Source of the DNA: Bretschneidera sinensis
Lineage: Eukaryota > Streptophyta > Magnoliopsida > Brassicales > Akaniaceae
NCBI GenBank assembly: GCA_023935145.1
Contig: CM043698.1
Coordinates: 148,639,125-148,703,124 of the forward strand
Direction: 5' to 3'
DNA length: 64,000 nucleotides
Part shown: positions 1-10,904 of the stretch, one piece after another
Numbering within the stretch: position 1 is the stretch's first letter
How the letters are laid out: each line of letters starts with the position of its first letter
The notes under the pieces: generated by a model
The model's input: only the letters and a program-made list of their open reading frames with translations
Told to the model about the DNA's origin: nothing
Databases searched by the model: none
Made by a program: the position numbers and the translations under genes

Positions 1-1637
1 AACATCCACAAATTATGGCTGTGAAGCCATGGGTGAGGGTGGACTCCAATGGATTAAGGTGTGGACCTTTTCTATGAACGAGTCCATCATGTATGCTTGT
101 GCTTGATGGCTTTCATCCACATCCTCTGATTTTTTCATTGTTGGGATGTGTACTGACTTACCACCAAGTGTCTCAATGGCATTCATCTCCTTCACATTAT
201 TTTGTGCTAGGTGCTGACCATGAGATGTGGACTGAGCTTGAGCAGGGAACTTACCTCGCTCAGTCACACTCAAGCAGCTCATCAGCTTGGACACTTGGCT
301 CTTTATCTCCTTATGTTCTTCAACAACTTGCACAATTAACAATTCAAGTCTTTTATTAGTCTTACCCTGTGCCTCAATAAAAGCATATAAAGTGTCTTTT
401 AAAGAACTCCTAAAAGACACAGGTGCATGATATGGTGCAAAATATGAGCTAGGGGTTGTGCAAGCTGCTGATTTTCATATTTCCAGCTGAAGATGGGGTT
501 ATCGCGCCATCCTGAATTATAGGTATTAGAGAATGGTGTAAAAGGCTTCGTGTACATGCCTAAGGCATTACATTGTTCCTTATACATTCCTCTTATCTCA
601 GCAAATGTGGAACACTCTTGGGCGAGATGATCTACCCCGCCACAAACAAAACATGGTTCAAAGGATTTTGTATGATTAACCACGTGTGTTAGCTGTAAGC
701 TCTTAGTCTTTAACTCATCGAGCTCTCCAGTGAGAATCTCGACCTTGGCTCTAAGGTTATCCTCTTCCCTAAGATAGTAAATTCCACCACCATTTGGCTT
801 CCCTATAGGTCGTGACCTATTTGTGCTTTCAGTAGCACTAGGTCCAGTCCAAGTGTGAGCTTTTTCAGCAAGCTCAATGAGGTACTCTATGGCCTCATCA
901 GGATCTTTCTCTAAATACCCATCATTACACATCATCTCTACGAATTGGCGCTCTCTATAGGTAAGTCCCTCATAGAAATAGCTCACTAAGTGCCAACTCT
1001 CATACCCATGGTGAGGGCACATACTCAATAACTCCTTAAATCTCTCCCAAGACTGATATAAAGTCTCACTATCCTTTTGTGCAAAGGTGGAGATTTGCCT
1101 TTTCAAAGCGTTGGTCTTATATTGGGGAAAGTATTTGTTAAAAAAAGCCCGAGTCATCTCGGTCCACGACCTAATAGATCATGATCTAAGTGAGTATAGT
1201 CAACTCTTGGCTCTATCCTTCAAAGCGAAAGGAAAGAACTTAAGCCTCACAATGTCATCAGTTTAATCTTGACTATGAAAAGTCATGACTACTTCCTCAA
1301 ACTCTCTAATATGCACATATGGGTTTTCATTACCCAAGCCATGGAATGTAGGGAATAATTGAATCATCCCTGGTTTAAGATCTAATTGGCGAGTATTTGC
1401 TGGAAACATGATGCATGATGGTATGGCTGTACGTGTAGGGTGGAGGTAATCCTGAAGTGTCCTAGCAACATTCTCATTATGGTTATCAGCCATGTTATCA
1501 AAATCCTCTAGATTCTCAGTTGGGTTTTCTCTATGGGTTGATCTAGGCGAGGTTTCACTATCAGACTCGAAATGAGAGGGTAATTCTAGTTCGGGTCTTC
1601 TAATGAATCTACCTCGCAGATCTCTCAGTCTAAGCAT
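1..1637 (-). pseudogene. Athila-type gag of element A-0 (broken, runs off the window)
   Basis: Capsid/nucleocapsid gene of a Ty3/gypsy Athila-like element. It reads leftward from an ATG at 1635-1637 (protein start MLRLRDLRGRFIRR). The N-terminal part is followed by a retrotransposon gag core (FFNKYFPQ... LYQSWERFKELLSMCP near 1020-1150). A CX2CX4HX4C zinc knuckle, CFVCGGVDHLAQEC, lies near 611-655. An in-frame TAA at 1263-1265 and further breaks between 1157 and 1263 interrupt it, while the near-identical gag at 20228-21754 reads straight through. The PBS and LTR lie immediately upstream at 1822-3352, so this is the 5' internal part of an element whose 3' end lies left of the window. Gag identity is firm; it cannot encode a full product as it stands. 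Confidence 0.85.
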
Positions 1638-1821
1638 ACACCAAATGAATCAAAGAGGAAACAAATAAAACAGAAAAATAAAAATGAATAAATAAAATAA
1701 TGCAGCAAGTTAAAAGAAGGAATAATATTACCGCCTATACAGCTGCTGAAAAGAAAAACTATTTACAGTTCTTGTACTGTCATGTCAAAAGTTGATAGAC
1801 TTCCTTGTACTTAAGCGTGTT

Positions 1822-1839
1822 TCCCCGGCAACGGCGCCA
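1822..1839 (-). other. Primer binding site of A-0, tRNA-Asp type
   Basis: The minus strand reads TGGCGCCGTTGCCGGGGA, a perfect 18-nt complement to the 3' end of plant tRNA-Asp. It starts 5 nt after the LTR end. tRNA-Asp priming is usual for Athila-like elements. Its place fixes the polarity of the LTR at 1845-3352 as minus. Confidence 0.88.
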
Positions 1840-1844
1840 AAATT

Positions 1845-3352
1845 CGATTATGCCCAAAGTATAACAAGGTTAATATAGTACAGCTTTGGGGTGTCGATTC
1901 CACAGGGAAACAAGTTGATTACAAAAGAATGTGTAAACCTCAACACAAATGATAAAAGATTAAATGAATAAATCTGAGTTTGAGAAATATTGAAAAGTGT
2001 GTAAATAAATTGATGGATATAAATAAAGAAACAACAAGGTTCCGGAAATCCTCCCTAGGTTTGTTGCCCTAATCCTAACTTGATTCAGTTATTTTTATCT
2101 CGAATGCAAGTTTCACATCCCAAACAGGCAATCGAAAAATATTCAATTAAAGTGCATTTATAAATCCTAATGTAATTGTTATGAAATCTTCTTTACTTTC
2201 AAGCACACATGACCTAACTTATAAATTATCAAGAGATGACGATATATCTAAATGATGATACCGCAGCAATGGACAAATCTATAAAAGAGATCTACCGGTC
2301 TCAATCACACCCAAACAGGTACACATAAGAAAAGCATGACTGAACTTATATGGAAAAGAAGCATGCAATCACCGGGATAATAATAAATCTACTAATTAAA
2401 TTAACGAATAAAACATAACAATATTTAATGAAAATAATTTCAAACTACAATTGAATCAAATAAAGGAAAATAAGAACAACTACACCCAGGGATTCATCCC
2501 TTCGCCTTGCTTGAATACTAGCCGGCCATGGAGCTCATGCTTCCTTGAGTTGCCTCCGACCTCTCAACGATCATCTCCTCCTTGGTAGCAAAAGCTTCAA
2601 AGATTCCTCAGCTTGCCTTCAAAATTATACTTCGGATTCGTCCTAAAGGCCCTCTGGATTGCTCCTAAAGGCCCTCTAGATTCACTCTCTGATGATTTTA
2701 GATGAACTTCGAATGATTGCTTCAAAGCTGAAGTGGAGTAGGCCTTTAATAGGGAAATACCATAAGTACAATGTGTTTCCAATCCGATGTGGGATGTGGG
2801 ATATAGAAATGTGTTTTCCAACCAATGTGGGATGTGGGATTTAAGCCCAAAATCACGCTGAAATCCCGCACAGCCTGACCTTTGTCTACTTAAACTGCCA
2901 TAACTTTCTCTAGAAAAATCCTTTTGATGAACCATAAAATTATCCAGAAAATAGACTTCCGGATCTTTCTAAGCATGTATGGCTCATCTCCTGTTTCTTC
3001 TTGTATCAATATAGTTTAATTTTTAAAGATGATTGATCTGTACGGGAAATTCTGGCGATTTAGTGAAACTCCTTTCCAGTGCGGGCAGCAGCTGTTGCTA
3101 TTTTAAGCCCTCTATCTTGTCCTTTCAGAAGCATTCTTTCACTCCAGTATGCCTCGAGTCTTTGTGCTTCAAGCAATGATAACTTTTCCTCCTCTTTTGA
3201 GTTTAAAGTACCTGAAAATGCACCGAAATAGATCAATAATCCAAGAATGATACCTTCGAGTTGTTAACATATAAAAGTGCAATTAAAACCTAGATCAACC
3301 CTAAAATGATAACAGTTAAGTACTGTTAAGATGCATTTTATGACTCTCATCA
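1845..3352 (-). mobile_element. LTR-A shared by A-1 (as 3' LTR) and A-0 (as 5' LTR)
   Basis: A 1508-bp LTR. On the minus strand it begins TGATGAGAGTC and ends in CATAATCG, where the last base of the usual terminal CA is mutated. It is almost the same as the LTR at 21962-23464 and alignable with the shorter family members at 26663, 38575, 47661 and 51619. It has a polypurine tract on its upstream side (3353-3365, minus) and a PBS plus gag on its downstream side. It therefore serves two consecutive internal regions. Confidence 0.85.
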
Positions 3353-4120
3353 CAACCCCCAACTAGCTTATTGCTAGTCCCTAGCAATTGAAGCGAAAAT
3401 AAGAGATGAATTCTATGGTAGGAGTTAAAAACAAAGTAAAGCAATGCTAGCGATGAACCAAGAATAATTCACTTTTTGTCTCAAAAATTGCACATAACAT
3501 ACGGCACATAGAATCATTAAATTTCACCTAAGTCCAAAAGTAATCCAAACATCAATCTTAAAATCGTTATTGACTCTTAACATCCATCTTACCACAAACC
3601 ATTAATCCAAACACCCGGATGATTTTATGCATAACATTCATGAATACAAGTCTTGGCCTCTAAAAACATAATAAATTGCGTGACATCAATCACAAAAACA
3701 AGCTCCATAAGCTTACATTTCAAACCACTCTCCACTATTGTAGAAAAACCACATTACATTGGATCAATAGGTCTTTAATAAGCTTGTAACGTTCGGCTAA
3801 GGTAAAGGCTAAGAAAGAATGGGACGAATTCACAAGTAAAAGAACTTAATCTCTTAGTTTTGAACACAACTCTTTAAGCACTGGATAACCTTACTTCAAT
3901 ACCCAACTCTTCCAACCATTTTTTTTTCGAGGATTGTTTTCTCAACAAATCACCATTTGTTTTTTTTCTTTTCTTTCTTTCTTCTTTCTTTGCCATAATT
4001 CACTTTTTTTTTCCACAACCTCTAACTAATCTACTTTAATGTACTTAGGTTGTGGCAGTGATATATATATTTTTTTTCATAATTCTACCCTTACTCATTT
4101 TTAGTGCTTCTCACAACATG
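3353..4120 (-). other. A-1 3' noncoding arm with polypurine tract
   Basis: No gene is visible. The minus strand ends with a purine-rich tract (about 3353-3365, GGGGGTTG against the LTR) and, just before it, the sequence ...CTAGGGACTAGCAATAAGC, also found in the other arms (26640 region; a variant in family B at 7360 and 17780). The stretch 3920-4080 is low-complexity T/C-rich. It continues the arm at 19143-19990, from which B-1 separates it. Confidence 0.75.
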
Positions 4121-4125
4121 TGTAT
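4121..4125 (+). repeat. Left target-site duplication of B-1 (TGTAT)
   Basis: TGTAT directly precedes the LTR start at 4126 and is repeated at 19138-19142 directly after the inverted LTR. A 5-bp duplication is the size made by Ty3/gypsy integrases. Confidence 0.85.
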
Positions 4126-4313
4126 TGATAGATGCTTAAATATTCATATTTAAGCCTCCTTATTTACAGTTGTTAGGTTCTTTATTACGTTAATTTAGTC
4201 TCTTTTACTCCATTTGTGTGTTTTACATGTTTTTATAGGGTCTTGGAGAAAAAGAAGCAGTTTTGGTACTTAAAGGAAGAAATCTGGAAGCCCTGGAGCA
4301 TTCTCTGGACAAA

Positions 4314-4425
4314 GTGCGATCGATCGCGCCATGCAATGCGATCGAGCGCACATGCGATCGTGCGCACACTTGAAGGATTGAGCGCACACTGCGATCGAGC
4401 GCAAGGAACACTGTAATTGAGCGCA
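4314..4425 (+). promoter_or_regulatory. Cluster of TGCGATCGAGCGCA-type motifs in LTR-B U3
   Basis: Six copies lie about 110-220 bp upstream of the TATA box: near 4314-4330 (GTGCGATCGATCGCG), 4337-4350 (exact), 4353-4366 (TGCGATCGTGCGCA), 4374-4385 (partial), 4390-4403 (exact) and 4412-4425 (TGTAATTGAGCGCA). The core CGATCG is palindromic and the motif is CpG-dense in AT-rich DNA. Equivalent clusters, inverted where the LTR is inverted, lie at 7081-7155, 11960-12034, 18858-18948 and 24544-24653. An enhancer role is inferred from position only. Confidence 0.7.
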
Positions 4426-4534
4426 CATATACGGGCATGAACAGTAAACTGCAGAACCCTATTTTGGAAATAAGAGAATTATTGTTTTAGGAAGGTTTAG
4501 GAACTCGTGGTTCTCTTAGGACTTCTCAAAGACC

Positions 4535-4542
4535 TATAAATA
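4535..4542 (+). promoter_or_regulatory. TATA box of LTR-B (B-1)
   Basis: TATAAATA in the context GACCTATAAATACACTTG. The same box is in the other copies, at 6946-6953 (minus), 11825-11832 (minus), 18741-18748 (minus) and 24772-24779 (plus). It divides the LTR into U3 with the motif cluster and a long transcribed part with the hairpins. Confidence 0.7.
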
Positions 4543-4977
4543 CACTTGTAAATCACACACTTAAGACACACCTTAGATAGAAAACACTTCTCTTTTTTCT
4601 TTTACTTGGAGTTGAGGGCTTAGGAGAGAATTGACGTCTCTTCTATCGGGTTTATTCTTCTCCTTTATGTTTAGTTTATTTATAATGTTTACTTCAGTTA
4701 GTATGTGTAACTAACTCTCTTATAGGGCTCGATTGAAGCCCTAGTTATGCATTCCCATATTTTTATTCATTGATAAAATCTTTGCCAATAGCTTATTATG
4801 TTACTTAACTTGATTAACACCTGTGCTTATTTAAATTCCTCATATGTATGTGTAAGGCCAACGTATGCATGTTGTATGGATGGGTTAGTTAGATCAATTT
4901 GGATAACCGATTCCTGGGTCTAACACTAGTAACAAGGGATATATTATCCAGATACCCGGGTTAATCAACATGGGAAA

Positions 4978-5168
4978 CCGGGAGTAGATACCATGCCCTA
5001 GGTCTCATGTGGTTATCGATTTCCACAGTACTTATGTTTTCTTAAGGAACAACTCGAGCAGATACCATGTTGAATCCCTTAAGGAAGAAAAGAGTTAGAG
5101 TAGATACCATGCCTAACTCGTTGCTTAGGGAAATCAATAGCTTAAGGAGTAGATACCATGCCCTTAGG
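4978..5168 (+). repeat. Four hairpins with one shared loop in LTR-B
   Basis: The loop core AGTAGATACCATG (second copy GCAGATACCATG) occurs four times. Each copy sits between different complementary arms: 4978-4982 CCGGG with CCC(TA)GG at 4996-5002; 5041-5053 CTTAAGG..CAAC with GTTG..CCTTAAG from 5069; 5093-5098 AGTTAG with CTAACT 5113-5118; 5141-5147 CTTAAGG with CCTTAGG 5162-5168. Loops are 13-15 nt. They lie downstream of the TATA box and should be in the RNA. The set recurs in LTR-B at about 6335-6520, 11213-11410, 18118-18310 and 25196-25390. Confidence 0.7.
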
Positions 5169-5468
5169 TTGGCAACCAGTAGGTATACATAATAAAGTTA
5201 GTGCACTGATACTTTATACACATTGAGAATGTATGACTAGTGGTGGATATCAAAGCTCTATGTCTTTATTATCATCAAATCACTTTCCAACAGTTATTTA
5301 TCTCTTTTTACTTTAGAGAAATTAATTCTAAAAGTAACTTTACCAATCCCTGTAAAGATGACCTTGCTTTCGCACACTAGACTACACTGATGACCTTGTG
5401 CACTTGCAAGTATAACTAGTACGATTATTCACCTATTTATAAAGGTATATATTCGCACAACAAGTTTT

Positions 5469-5486
5469 TGGCACTGTTGTCGGGGA
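5469..5486 (+). other. Primer binding site of B-1 (degenerate tRNA-Asp type)
   Basis: TGGCACTGTTGTCGGGGA differs by three transitions from the perfect tRNA-Asp complement seen in B-3 (25687-25704). It starts 6 nt after the LTR end. Confidence 0.8.
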
Positions 5487-5626
5487 TTGCGCTAAATTTT
5501 CTTTTAGAATTATTTTTGTCCTCATTTTTTATTTTGCTTTTTTCGGTTTTATTTTTCATCAAACCCTAATTGGTTTCTTTTCCATTTCAGGCACTTCAAA
5601 ACCCTACTTCTACTTTCTGTGGTATT

Positions 5627-5662
5627 TGCGATCGATCGCAAGCTTCTGTGCGATCGAGCGCA
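5627..5662 (+). promoter_or_regulatory. Two motif copies in the gag leader of B-1
   Basis: 5627-5640 is TGCGATCGATCGCA, a perfect 14-bp palindrome, and 5649-5662 is TGCGATCGAGCGCA. They lie between an acceptor-like CCATTTCAG (about 5582-5590) and the gag ATG at 5729. B-3 has the same pair at 25847-25860 and 25869-25882; B-2 has a variant pair at 10641-10675. Confidence 0.65.
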
Positions 5663-5728
5663 TTTAGGGCAGAGAGTTACCCGAGCAGCAGAGTTACACT
5701 GCTGCACTGAAGCCGATTTTTCTGATTT

Positions 5729-6025
5729 ATGCATGGACTTCGATCCCAACATCCAGAAATCTTTCCCCTCGATCCCGAGCTTGAAAGGACCATCCAACAA
5801 AAGCTTAGGGATAACTTAGAGGATAACGAAGAAGAAGTCGAGAACGAAACACCAATGGCGGAACAACTCGAAAACCAGCAACCACCTGCACAGAGTACCG
5901 ATGAAGCAATCCTTCATCCCTCAGAACATTGATCAACCATCATGCATCGCATATCAACCTAAGACGGCAGGAAATTATTACATATCTCCGCAAATCTTGA
6001 ATGCTTTAACTCATTATAGGGGCAC
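5729..6025 (+). pseudogene. B-1 gag, N-terminal part (cut by B-2)
   Basis: ATG at 5729 opens a protein start MHGLRSQHPEIFPLDPELER that aligns with the B-2 gag start. A one-base indel near 5895 shifts frame relative to B-2, so the ATG frame closes at 5932. Homology continues in another frame (YYISPQILNALTHYRG) up to the insertion point at 6025. The rest of the gene resumes at 12224. Gag identity rests on similarity to 8784-10574. Confidence 0.75.
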
Positions 6026-7346
6026 TGTTGTGCGAAAATATACCTAAATAAATGGGTAAATAATCGTACTCGTTTTACTTGCAAGTGCACAAGGTCAACA
6101 ATGTAGCATAGTGTGCGAATGCAAGATCATCTCCACAGGGATTAGTAAATTTAACTTTAGAATTAGTTTCGCAGTAATAAAAAGATAAAAATAATAAAAA
6201 AGTTAATTTTGATAAAGCTAAAATAATAAGGATAAAGGCGTAGGGACTTGATATCCACCACTAATTATGCTACCACAATATAACAGTATGCCAATGCTTT
6301 ACTCATGCCATGTATACCTACTGGTTGCCAACCTAAGGGTATGGTATCTACTCCTTAAGTTATTGATTTCCCTAAGCAACGAGTTAGGCATGGTATCTAC
6401 TCTAACTCTTTTCTTCCTTAAGGGATTCAGCATGGTATCTGCTTGAGTTGTTCCTTAAGAAAACATAAGTACTATGAAAATCGACAACCACATGAGACCT
6501 AGGGCATGGTATCTACTCCCAGTTTTCCATGTTGATTAACCCGGGTATCCAGATAAGATATCCCTTGTTACTAATGTTAGACCCAGGACTCAGTCATCCA
6601 AATTGATCTAACTAACAAGTCCATACCACATGCACATATTGATCATACATATACATATAAGGAATTTAAATAAAAGCGAGTATTAATCAAGTTTAAGCAA
6701 CACAACATAAATATCGCAAGGCACCAATACTAAATTTATTGAGTAAACATAATTAGGGCTTCAACCAAGCCCTACTAAGAATTTAATTACACATAATAAA
6801 ATAAAAAGGAAAGAAGAAACCCGAGAGAAGAGTCGTCAATTCCGCTCCACGGTCTCTTTCTCCAAGCTAAAGCAAAAGATAAAAGAATGGATCTAAGAAG
6901 TGATCCCCCCAAGAGGTGATGCCTTTTGTGTGTTATTTACAAGTGTATTTATAGGTCTTTGAGAAGTCCTAATCGGCTCATGAGTTCCCAAACTTTCCTA
7001 AAATGCAAAACTCTTTTATTTCCAAAATAGGGTTATTTCCAAAACAGGGTTCTGCAGTTTACTGTTCACGCCCGTACATGTGCGCTCGATCGCATATGTG
7101 GTGCGCTCGATCGCAATTCTGCGCTCGATCACACAGAGGAGTACGCTCGATCGTAATTTAGCCAGCAACTGCTCTAGGATTTCCAGATTTATTCCTTTAA
7201 GTGCCAAAAATGTTTCTTTTTCTCCAAGACCCTATAAAAACGTGTAAAACACAAAAGTGAAGTAAAATAGACTAAAACATAAAGATAAAGAACTTAAAAA
7301 AAATGTAAATTAAGGGGCTTAAATATAAATATTTAAGCTCCTATCA
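6026..7346 (-). mobile_element. 3' LTR of B-2
   Basis: 1321 bp. The plus strand begins TGTTGTGCG and ends CTCCTATCA. Motif cluster 7081-7155 (four copies), TATA box 6946-6953 and the hairpin set are all present in inverse order. Short ORFs inside it are by-products of the LTR. Confidence 0.88.
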
Positions 7347-8783
7347 CACCCCCAAACTTACATATTGCTAGTCCCTTAGCAATACAAAACCAAAAACTAA
7401 ATGAAAAACAAAGACGCAAAGATAAATCCAATGCTCATGGTGTCCAACAAAAGTTTAGGTTTCACACAAAACTATGATGCGCATTCATGAGCAAGTTTAA
7501 CAAGTATAAACACATCTTTGCAATGAATACGAGTTTTGAATGCAAATCACTTTCATGAGGTAGGTTAAGACATCACAAGTTTAACTGAGTGTATGGTGGA
7601 CTAGCACATAAAAGATTGGGTTTCCAAATAATTCTAATGTGTAGTGTTTTGATAACTCAAGATTCACCAAATTTCCTATTAGAATCAACAAAGATGGCAG
7701 AGATTTTCTTCTTTTCTTTTATTTGTGAGATTTTTGCCAAGTTAGTTCCCTTAAGCTTTCTATTTGACTCGTGTAACGAGAGTTTAGCCAATGACTCCCA
7801 AACCAGATGGTTTTAGGGCATTAGGTGTAGAAACACCCCTAAGGGCTTACTAACTCGAGTCAAAAAGGCTACGAAACTAATTGATCTTAATGCTACCGAT
7901 CAGAATATTCCATCTTTTGACGTGACACTCACTGCTTACTGAGGCAAGAGGGCCAGTTACTCAATGGAAAGTTCTTTTTAATGATCTTTAGGAGCATTTT
8001 TTTTTCTTTTCTTTTTGAGCAATAATGAACTTTTTTTTTCTTATGCCACCGCGTTAATCTAATAGGTCATCTGGTTCACAGTCAAGCAAAAGAAACATAC
8101 AAATCAAAATTACATGTCATACCCCACACAACTATGTGCTAATGTGCTCATGTTTAGTTTGAGTCGAACTTGTGAATCCTTAAATGCCTAAAAGAAAGTG
8201 ATTATGGTTCCAAACTTAATTATTGGTCTATATATTCAAGGTGTTAAGCTCACTTATGAAGTCAAATCATATTGTTTGTTTAGAACACCCAAAAATTTTG
8301 GAACGGAATGAACATGTATTTATCTATGAAAAACAACAAAACAAAAAAAACTGGGACAAGGTGTGTGTGAATGTGTCTCCCATACCCCCAAACTTAAATT
8401 ATACATTGTCCCCAATGTGTGAATAATGAGGAAAGAGCTGACCTGGGAGATGGGGAACTAGCTAGGTTGGCATGGCTCATAGCGTACCCCCAAACTTGAA
8501 CGGATGCACACATTGTCCCTAAAAAATAAAAACTGACGTAATACGGGAAAACAGGAAGTAATAAAAATAAATAAATAACAATAAATACGTAAAACAATAA
8601 AAATAAAAGGATAAGCTGTGGGGTGCCTCCCATGAGCGCTAAGTTTAACGTCTTCAGCCGGATCAAGCCTTATTTTTCCCCAAAACTACGAGTGGCAGCA
8701 GCTAGCATAGGAAATGTCTTATTCTCTCCTATATAAGCATACGGTAAGTGCTCTGACAACTGCTTGAATTCCAAGTTAGGTGC
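7347..8783 (-). other. B-2 3' noncoding arm
   Basis: No gene is seen. In minus-strand order it holds the conserved element AAACTTAGCGCTC...GGGAGGCACCCCAC (8617-8655), a stem-loop ACATTG/CAATGT (8403-8418) followed by AAGTTTGGGGGTATGGG (8380-8397), a long AT-rich stretch with two poly-T tracts near 8000, and the true polypurine tract AAGTTTGGGGGTG (7347-7359) next to the LTR. The B-1 arm at 16396-17811 is its counterpart. Confidence 0.75.
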
Positions 8784-10574
8784 CTATACAATAGAAGGGA
8801 AAATAATATTAGTAGGCACATGATGGTCAAATGGATCGGCGTACTTACTTGGATGCTTTGGAAAGGCCTCAAGGAGGTGCATAGTGTCAATGATGTCATC
8901 AGTAACATCCTTGCATTTGGGCTCAATATCCAATCTTGGGACACTATAGATAAGAGCAGTTTCTATTGGATCAACGTGATGAACCTGAAAAGTTTCCTCA
9001 ACAACACTTTGCGTCATGCATACATTAAAACATTTTGTATTATCTGGGGGTAATTTTAATGCATTATATCTTTTGATTTTAACCTTCTCACTATTTACCT
9101 TCTCCATCTCACTTACCTTGGATATGGATGCTTGTGTAGGCTCATCAGTTTCAATGATCTTACCATTTGTTAGAGTTGTCACGGCATTTAGTTGCTGATG
9201 TCCTCTTGGAGTAGGTAGTGGTTGGACTGGAAGTTCACCCAACTTTCTTTCACTTAGCTCCTTAGCCAATTGCCCCATTTGTTCCTCGAGTCTTTGAATG
9301 GCTTGCTCACGTTTTGTAGTGGTTTGTCGTTGCTCAATCATGAACTGTTCTTGTGAAGTCATCAGTTGCCTCATAAGATTCTCTAGGTCACTATTTTCTG
9401 ATTTTGACACTGGTTGGGCTGCTGGTTGGAAGTGTCGTTGCTGTCCTTGAAGATTCAAAGCATTTTGAGTGTTGCTCCATGAGAGATTGGGGTGGTTCTG
9501 CCATCCAGGATTGTAGGTATTTGCATATGCGCTGTTCGGTCCCTCATAATTTGCTTGCTCTTGATCTGTAGTTGAATACAGAGGACAAGTATAAGTATTA
9601 TGATCAAAATGAGAGCATATAGCACATACTTGGCGTTGTGTGGCCTCTGGACTACATAAGTTGTTCTGATCAGCCATGGCTTTTATGAGCCTGTCTAGCT
9701 TTCTTTCCATAACAGCCATCTGATTTGAAGATCCATCATTGAAGCTTGCCTCATACATAGTCTTGCTTTTAATTACTTGTTTACCTTTCGAGGAGAATTG
9801 TTGGGTGTGCTCACTTAATGTCTTAAACAGCTCCATGGCTTCTTCACTAGTCTTCTCCATCAGCACACCTCCACAACCGGAATCTACTATACCTTGATTT
9901 ATACCACTCAAACCTTCATAGAAAGCTAGTACCAACTCATCTTGAGGTAAGTTGTGATATGGATATTTGAGTAGCAGCTCATTAAAGTGTCCCCGTGCCT
10001 CGAAGAAAAGGTCTCCATCCCTCTGTTGGAAGGATTGAATCTCCTTCCTCATCTGCCTTGTCTTTTGGGCTGGAAAAAATTTCCTTAGAAATCTATTGGA
10101 TAGCTCTTCCCAAGTATGGATGGAATCTGTAGGCAATAAATGATACCACATTTTAGCATTATCTTTTAATGAAAAAGGAAAAAGAATTAACCTGATTCCC
10201 TCTTGATCTAGGCCCCGAATATGCTGGAACTTGCAGAGATCACAGAATTCTCGAAGGTGCAAGTGTGGATCCTCAGCAGGTGTACCCCTAAAATGAGTCA
10301 AGGCACTAAGTATCTCTGGAGATATGTAATAATTTTCTTCCACCTTAGGTTGATATGCAATGCATGAAGGATGGTTGAGGTTCTGTGGAATGAAGGATTG
10401 CTTCATAGGTCTCCGTTTTGGTGGCTGTTGGTTGTAAAGCTGTTCCATTGGTGCTTCACCCTCAAATTCTTCTTCTCTCTCTTCGAAGTTATTTCTAGGC
10501 CTCTTTCGAATGATCTGCTCACTTTCTATATCAAGTGAAAGGATGGTTGGGTTCCTCACTCGAAGCCCTTGCAT
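8784..10574 (-). CDS. Intact Athila-like Gag of B-2 (596 aa)
   Basis: Structural polyprotein that would form the particle packaging element RNA. In order: charged N-terminus (1-60); retrotransposon gag core (about 95-245, with FPFSLKDNAKMWYHLLP, FLRKFFPAQKTRQM and LAFYEGLSG); zinc knuckle CAICSHFDHNTYTC (CX2CX4HX4C, about residue 318); Gln-rich coiled coil (about 405-450); and a tail from about 505. In B-1 the corresponding tail follows the protease domain, so the protease was removed in frame and Gag is fused directly to the post-protease linker. The ATG at 10574 matches the B-1 start. It is the longest unbroken retroelement gene in the window. Expression would come from the LTR at 10905-12223. 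Confidence 0.88.
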   Translation of the reverse strand: MQGLRVRNPTILSLDIESEQIIRKRPRNNFEEREEEFEGEAPMEQLYNQQPPKRRPMKQSFIPQNLNHPSCIAYQPKVEENYYISPEILSALTHFRGTPAEDPHLHLREFCDLCKFQHIRGLDQEGIRLILFPFSLKDNAKMWYHLLPTDSIHTWEELSNRFLRKFFPAQKTRQMRKEIQSFQQRDGDLFFEARGHFNELLLKYPYHNLPQDELVLAFYEGLSGINQGIVDSGCGGVLMEKTSEEAMELFKTLSEHTQQFSSKGKQVIKSKTMYEASFNDGSSNQMAVMERKLDRLIKAMADQNNLCSPEATQRQVCAICSHFDHNTYTCPLYSTTDQEQANYEGPNSAYANTYNPGWQNHPNLSWSNTQNALNLQGQQRHFQPAAQPVSKSENSDLENLMRQLMTSQEQFMIEQRQTTTKREQAIQRLEEQMGQLAKELSERKLGELPVQPLPTPRGHQQLNAVTTLTNGKIIETDEPTQASISKVSEMEKVNSEKVKIKRYNALKLPPDNTKCFNVCMTQSVVEETFQVHHVDPIETALIYSVPRLDIEPKCKDVTDDIIDTMHLLEAFPKHPSKYADPFDHHVPTNIIFPSIV

Positions 10575-10880
10575 GAATCAACAGGAATACCTTAGTGCAG
10601 TAGCTTCAGTACTGCTGCTCGGGTAGTCTCTGGACTATTTGCGCTCGAGCGCTCTAAGCATTGCGCTCGATCGCAGTGCCAGAATTAGCACTGATGCACA
10701 CCTAAAACAGAAAGAAACAAAATAACAAAAACGAAGAATTAAATTAGATAACTGATGAAAATAAAATAAAATAAAACAGATTAAGAAAAATATTTAATGA
10801 AAAATAAGAAAGAGAAAAAAAAAATTGAACAAAATAAGAAAAATAAACGGGAAATAATTCTAAACAGAAATTTAGCACAA

Positions 10881-10898
10881 TCCCCGGCAACGGTGCCA
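10881..10898 (-). other. Primer binding site of B-2
   Basis: Reads TGGCACCGTTGCCGGGGA on the minus strand, one mismatch from the tRNA-Asp complement, 6 nt inside the 5' LTR. Between it and gag lie two motif copies at 10641-10652 (GCGCTCGAGCGC, a perfect palindrome) and 10662-10675. Confidence 0.85.
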
Positions 10899-10904
10899 AA
10901 AACT

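Larger units (their letters stand above)
4126..5462 (+). mobile_element. 5' LTR of B-1 (LTR-B, 1337 bp)
   Basis: Begins TGATAGATGC and ends CGCACAACA. It holds a cluster of near-palindromic 14-mers (4314-4425), a TATA box (4535-4542) and a set of four hairpins (4978-5168). After it come AGTTTT and the PBS. The same order is present in LTR-B copies 6026-7346, 10905-12223, 17822-19137 and 24355-25680. Confidence 0.88.

Noticed and set aside
1822..1839. tRNA-Asp-like sequence as a possible tRNA gene
   Set aside because: Only the 18-nt acceptor end complement is present; it is a primer binding site.
4216..4438. Short ORFs rich in Arg/Ser in LTR-B (both strands), also 7016-7207, 11895-12086, 18793-19068 and 24379-24654
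   Set aside because: They come from the repeated 14-mer and lie in LTRs; no start context or conservation beyond the LTR itself.
4978..5168. Loop AGTAGATACCATG shares GATACCA with the 3' end of initiator tRNA-Met
   Set aside because: Seven bases, same sense rather than complementary, and the element uses a tRNA-Asp PBS; probably chance.
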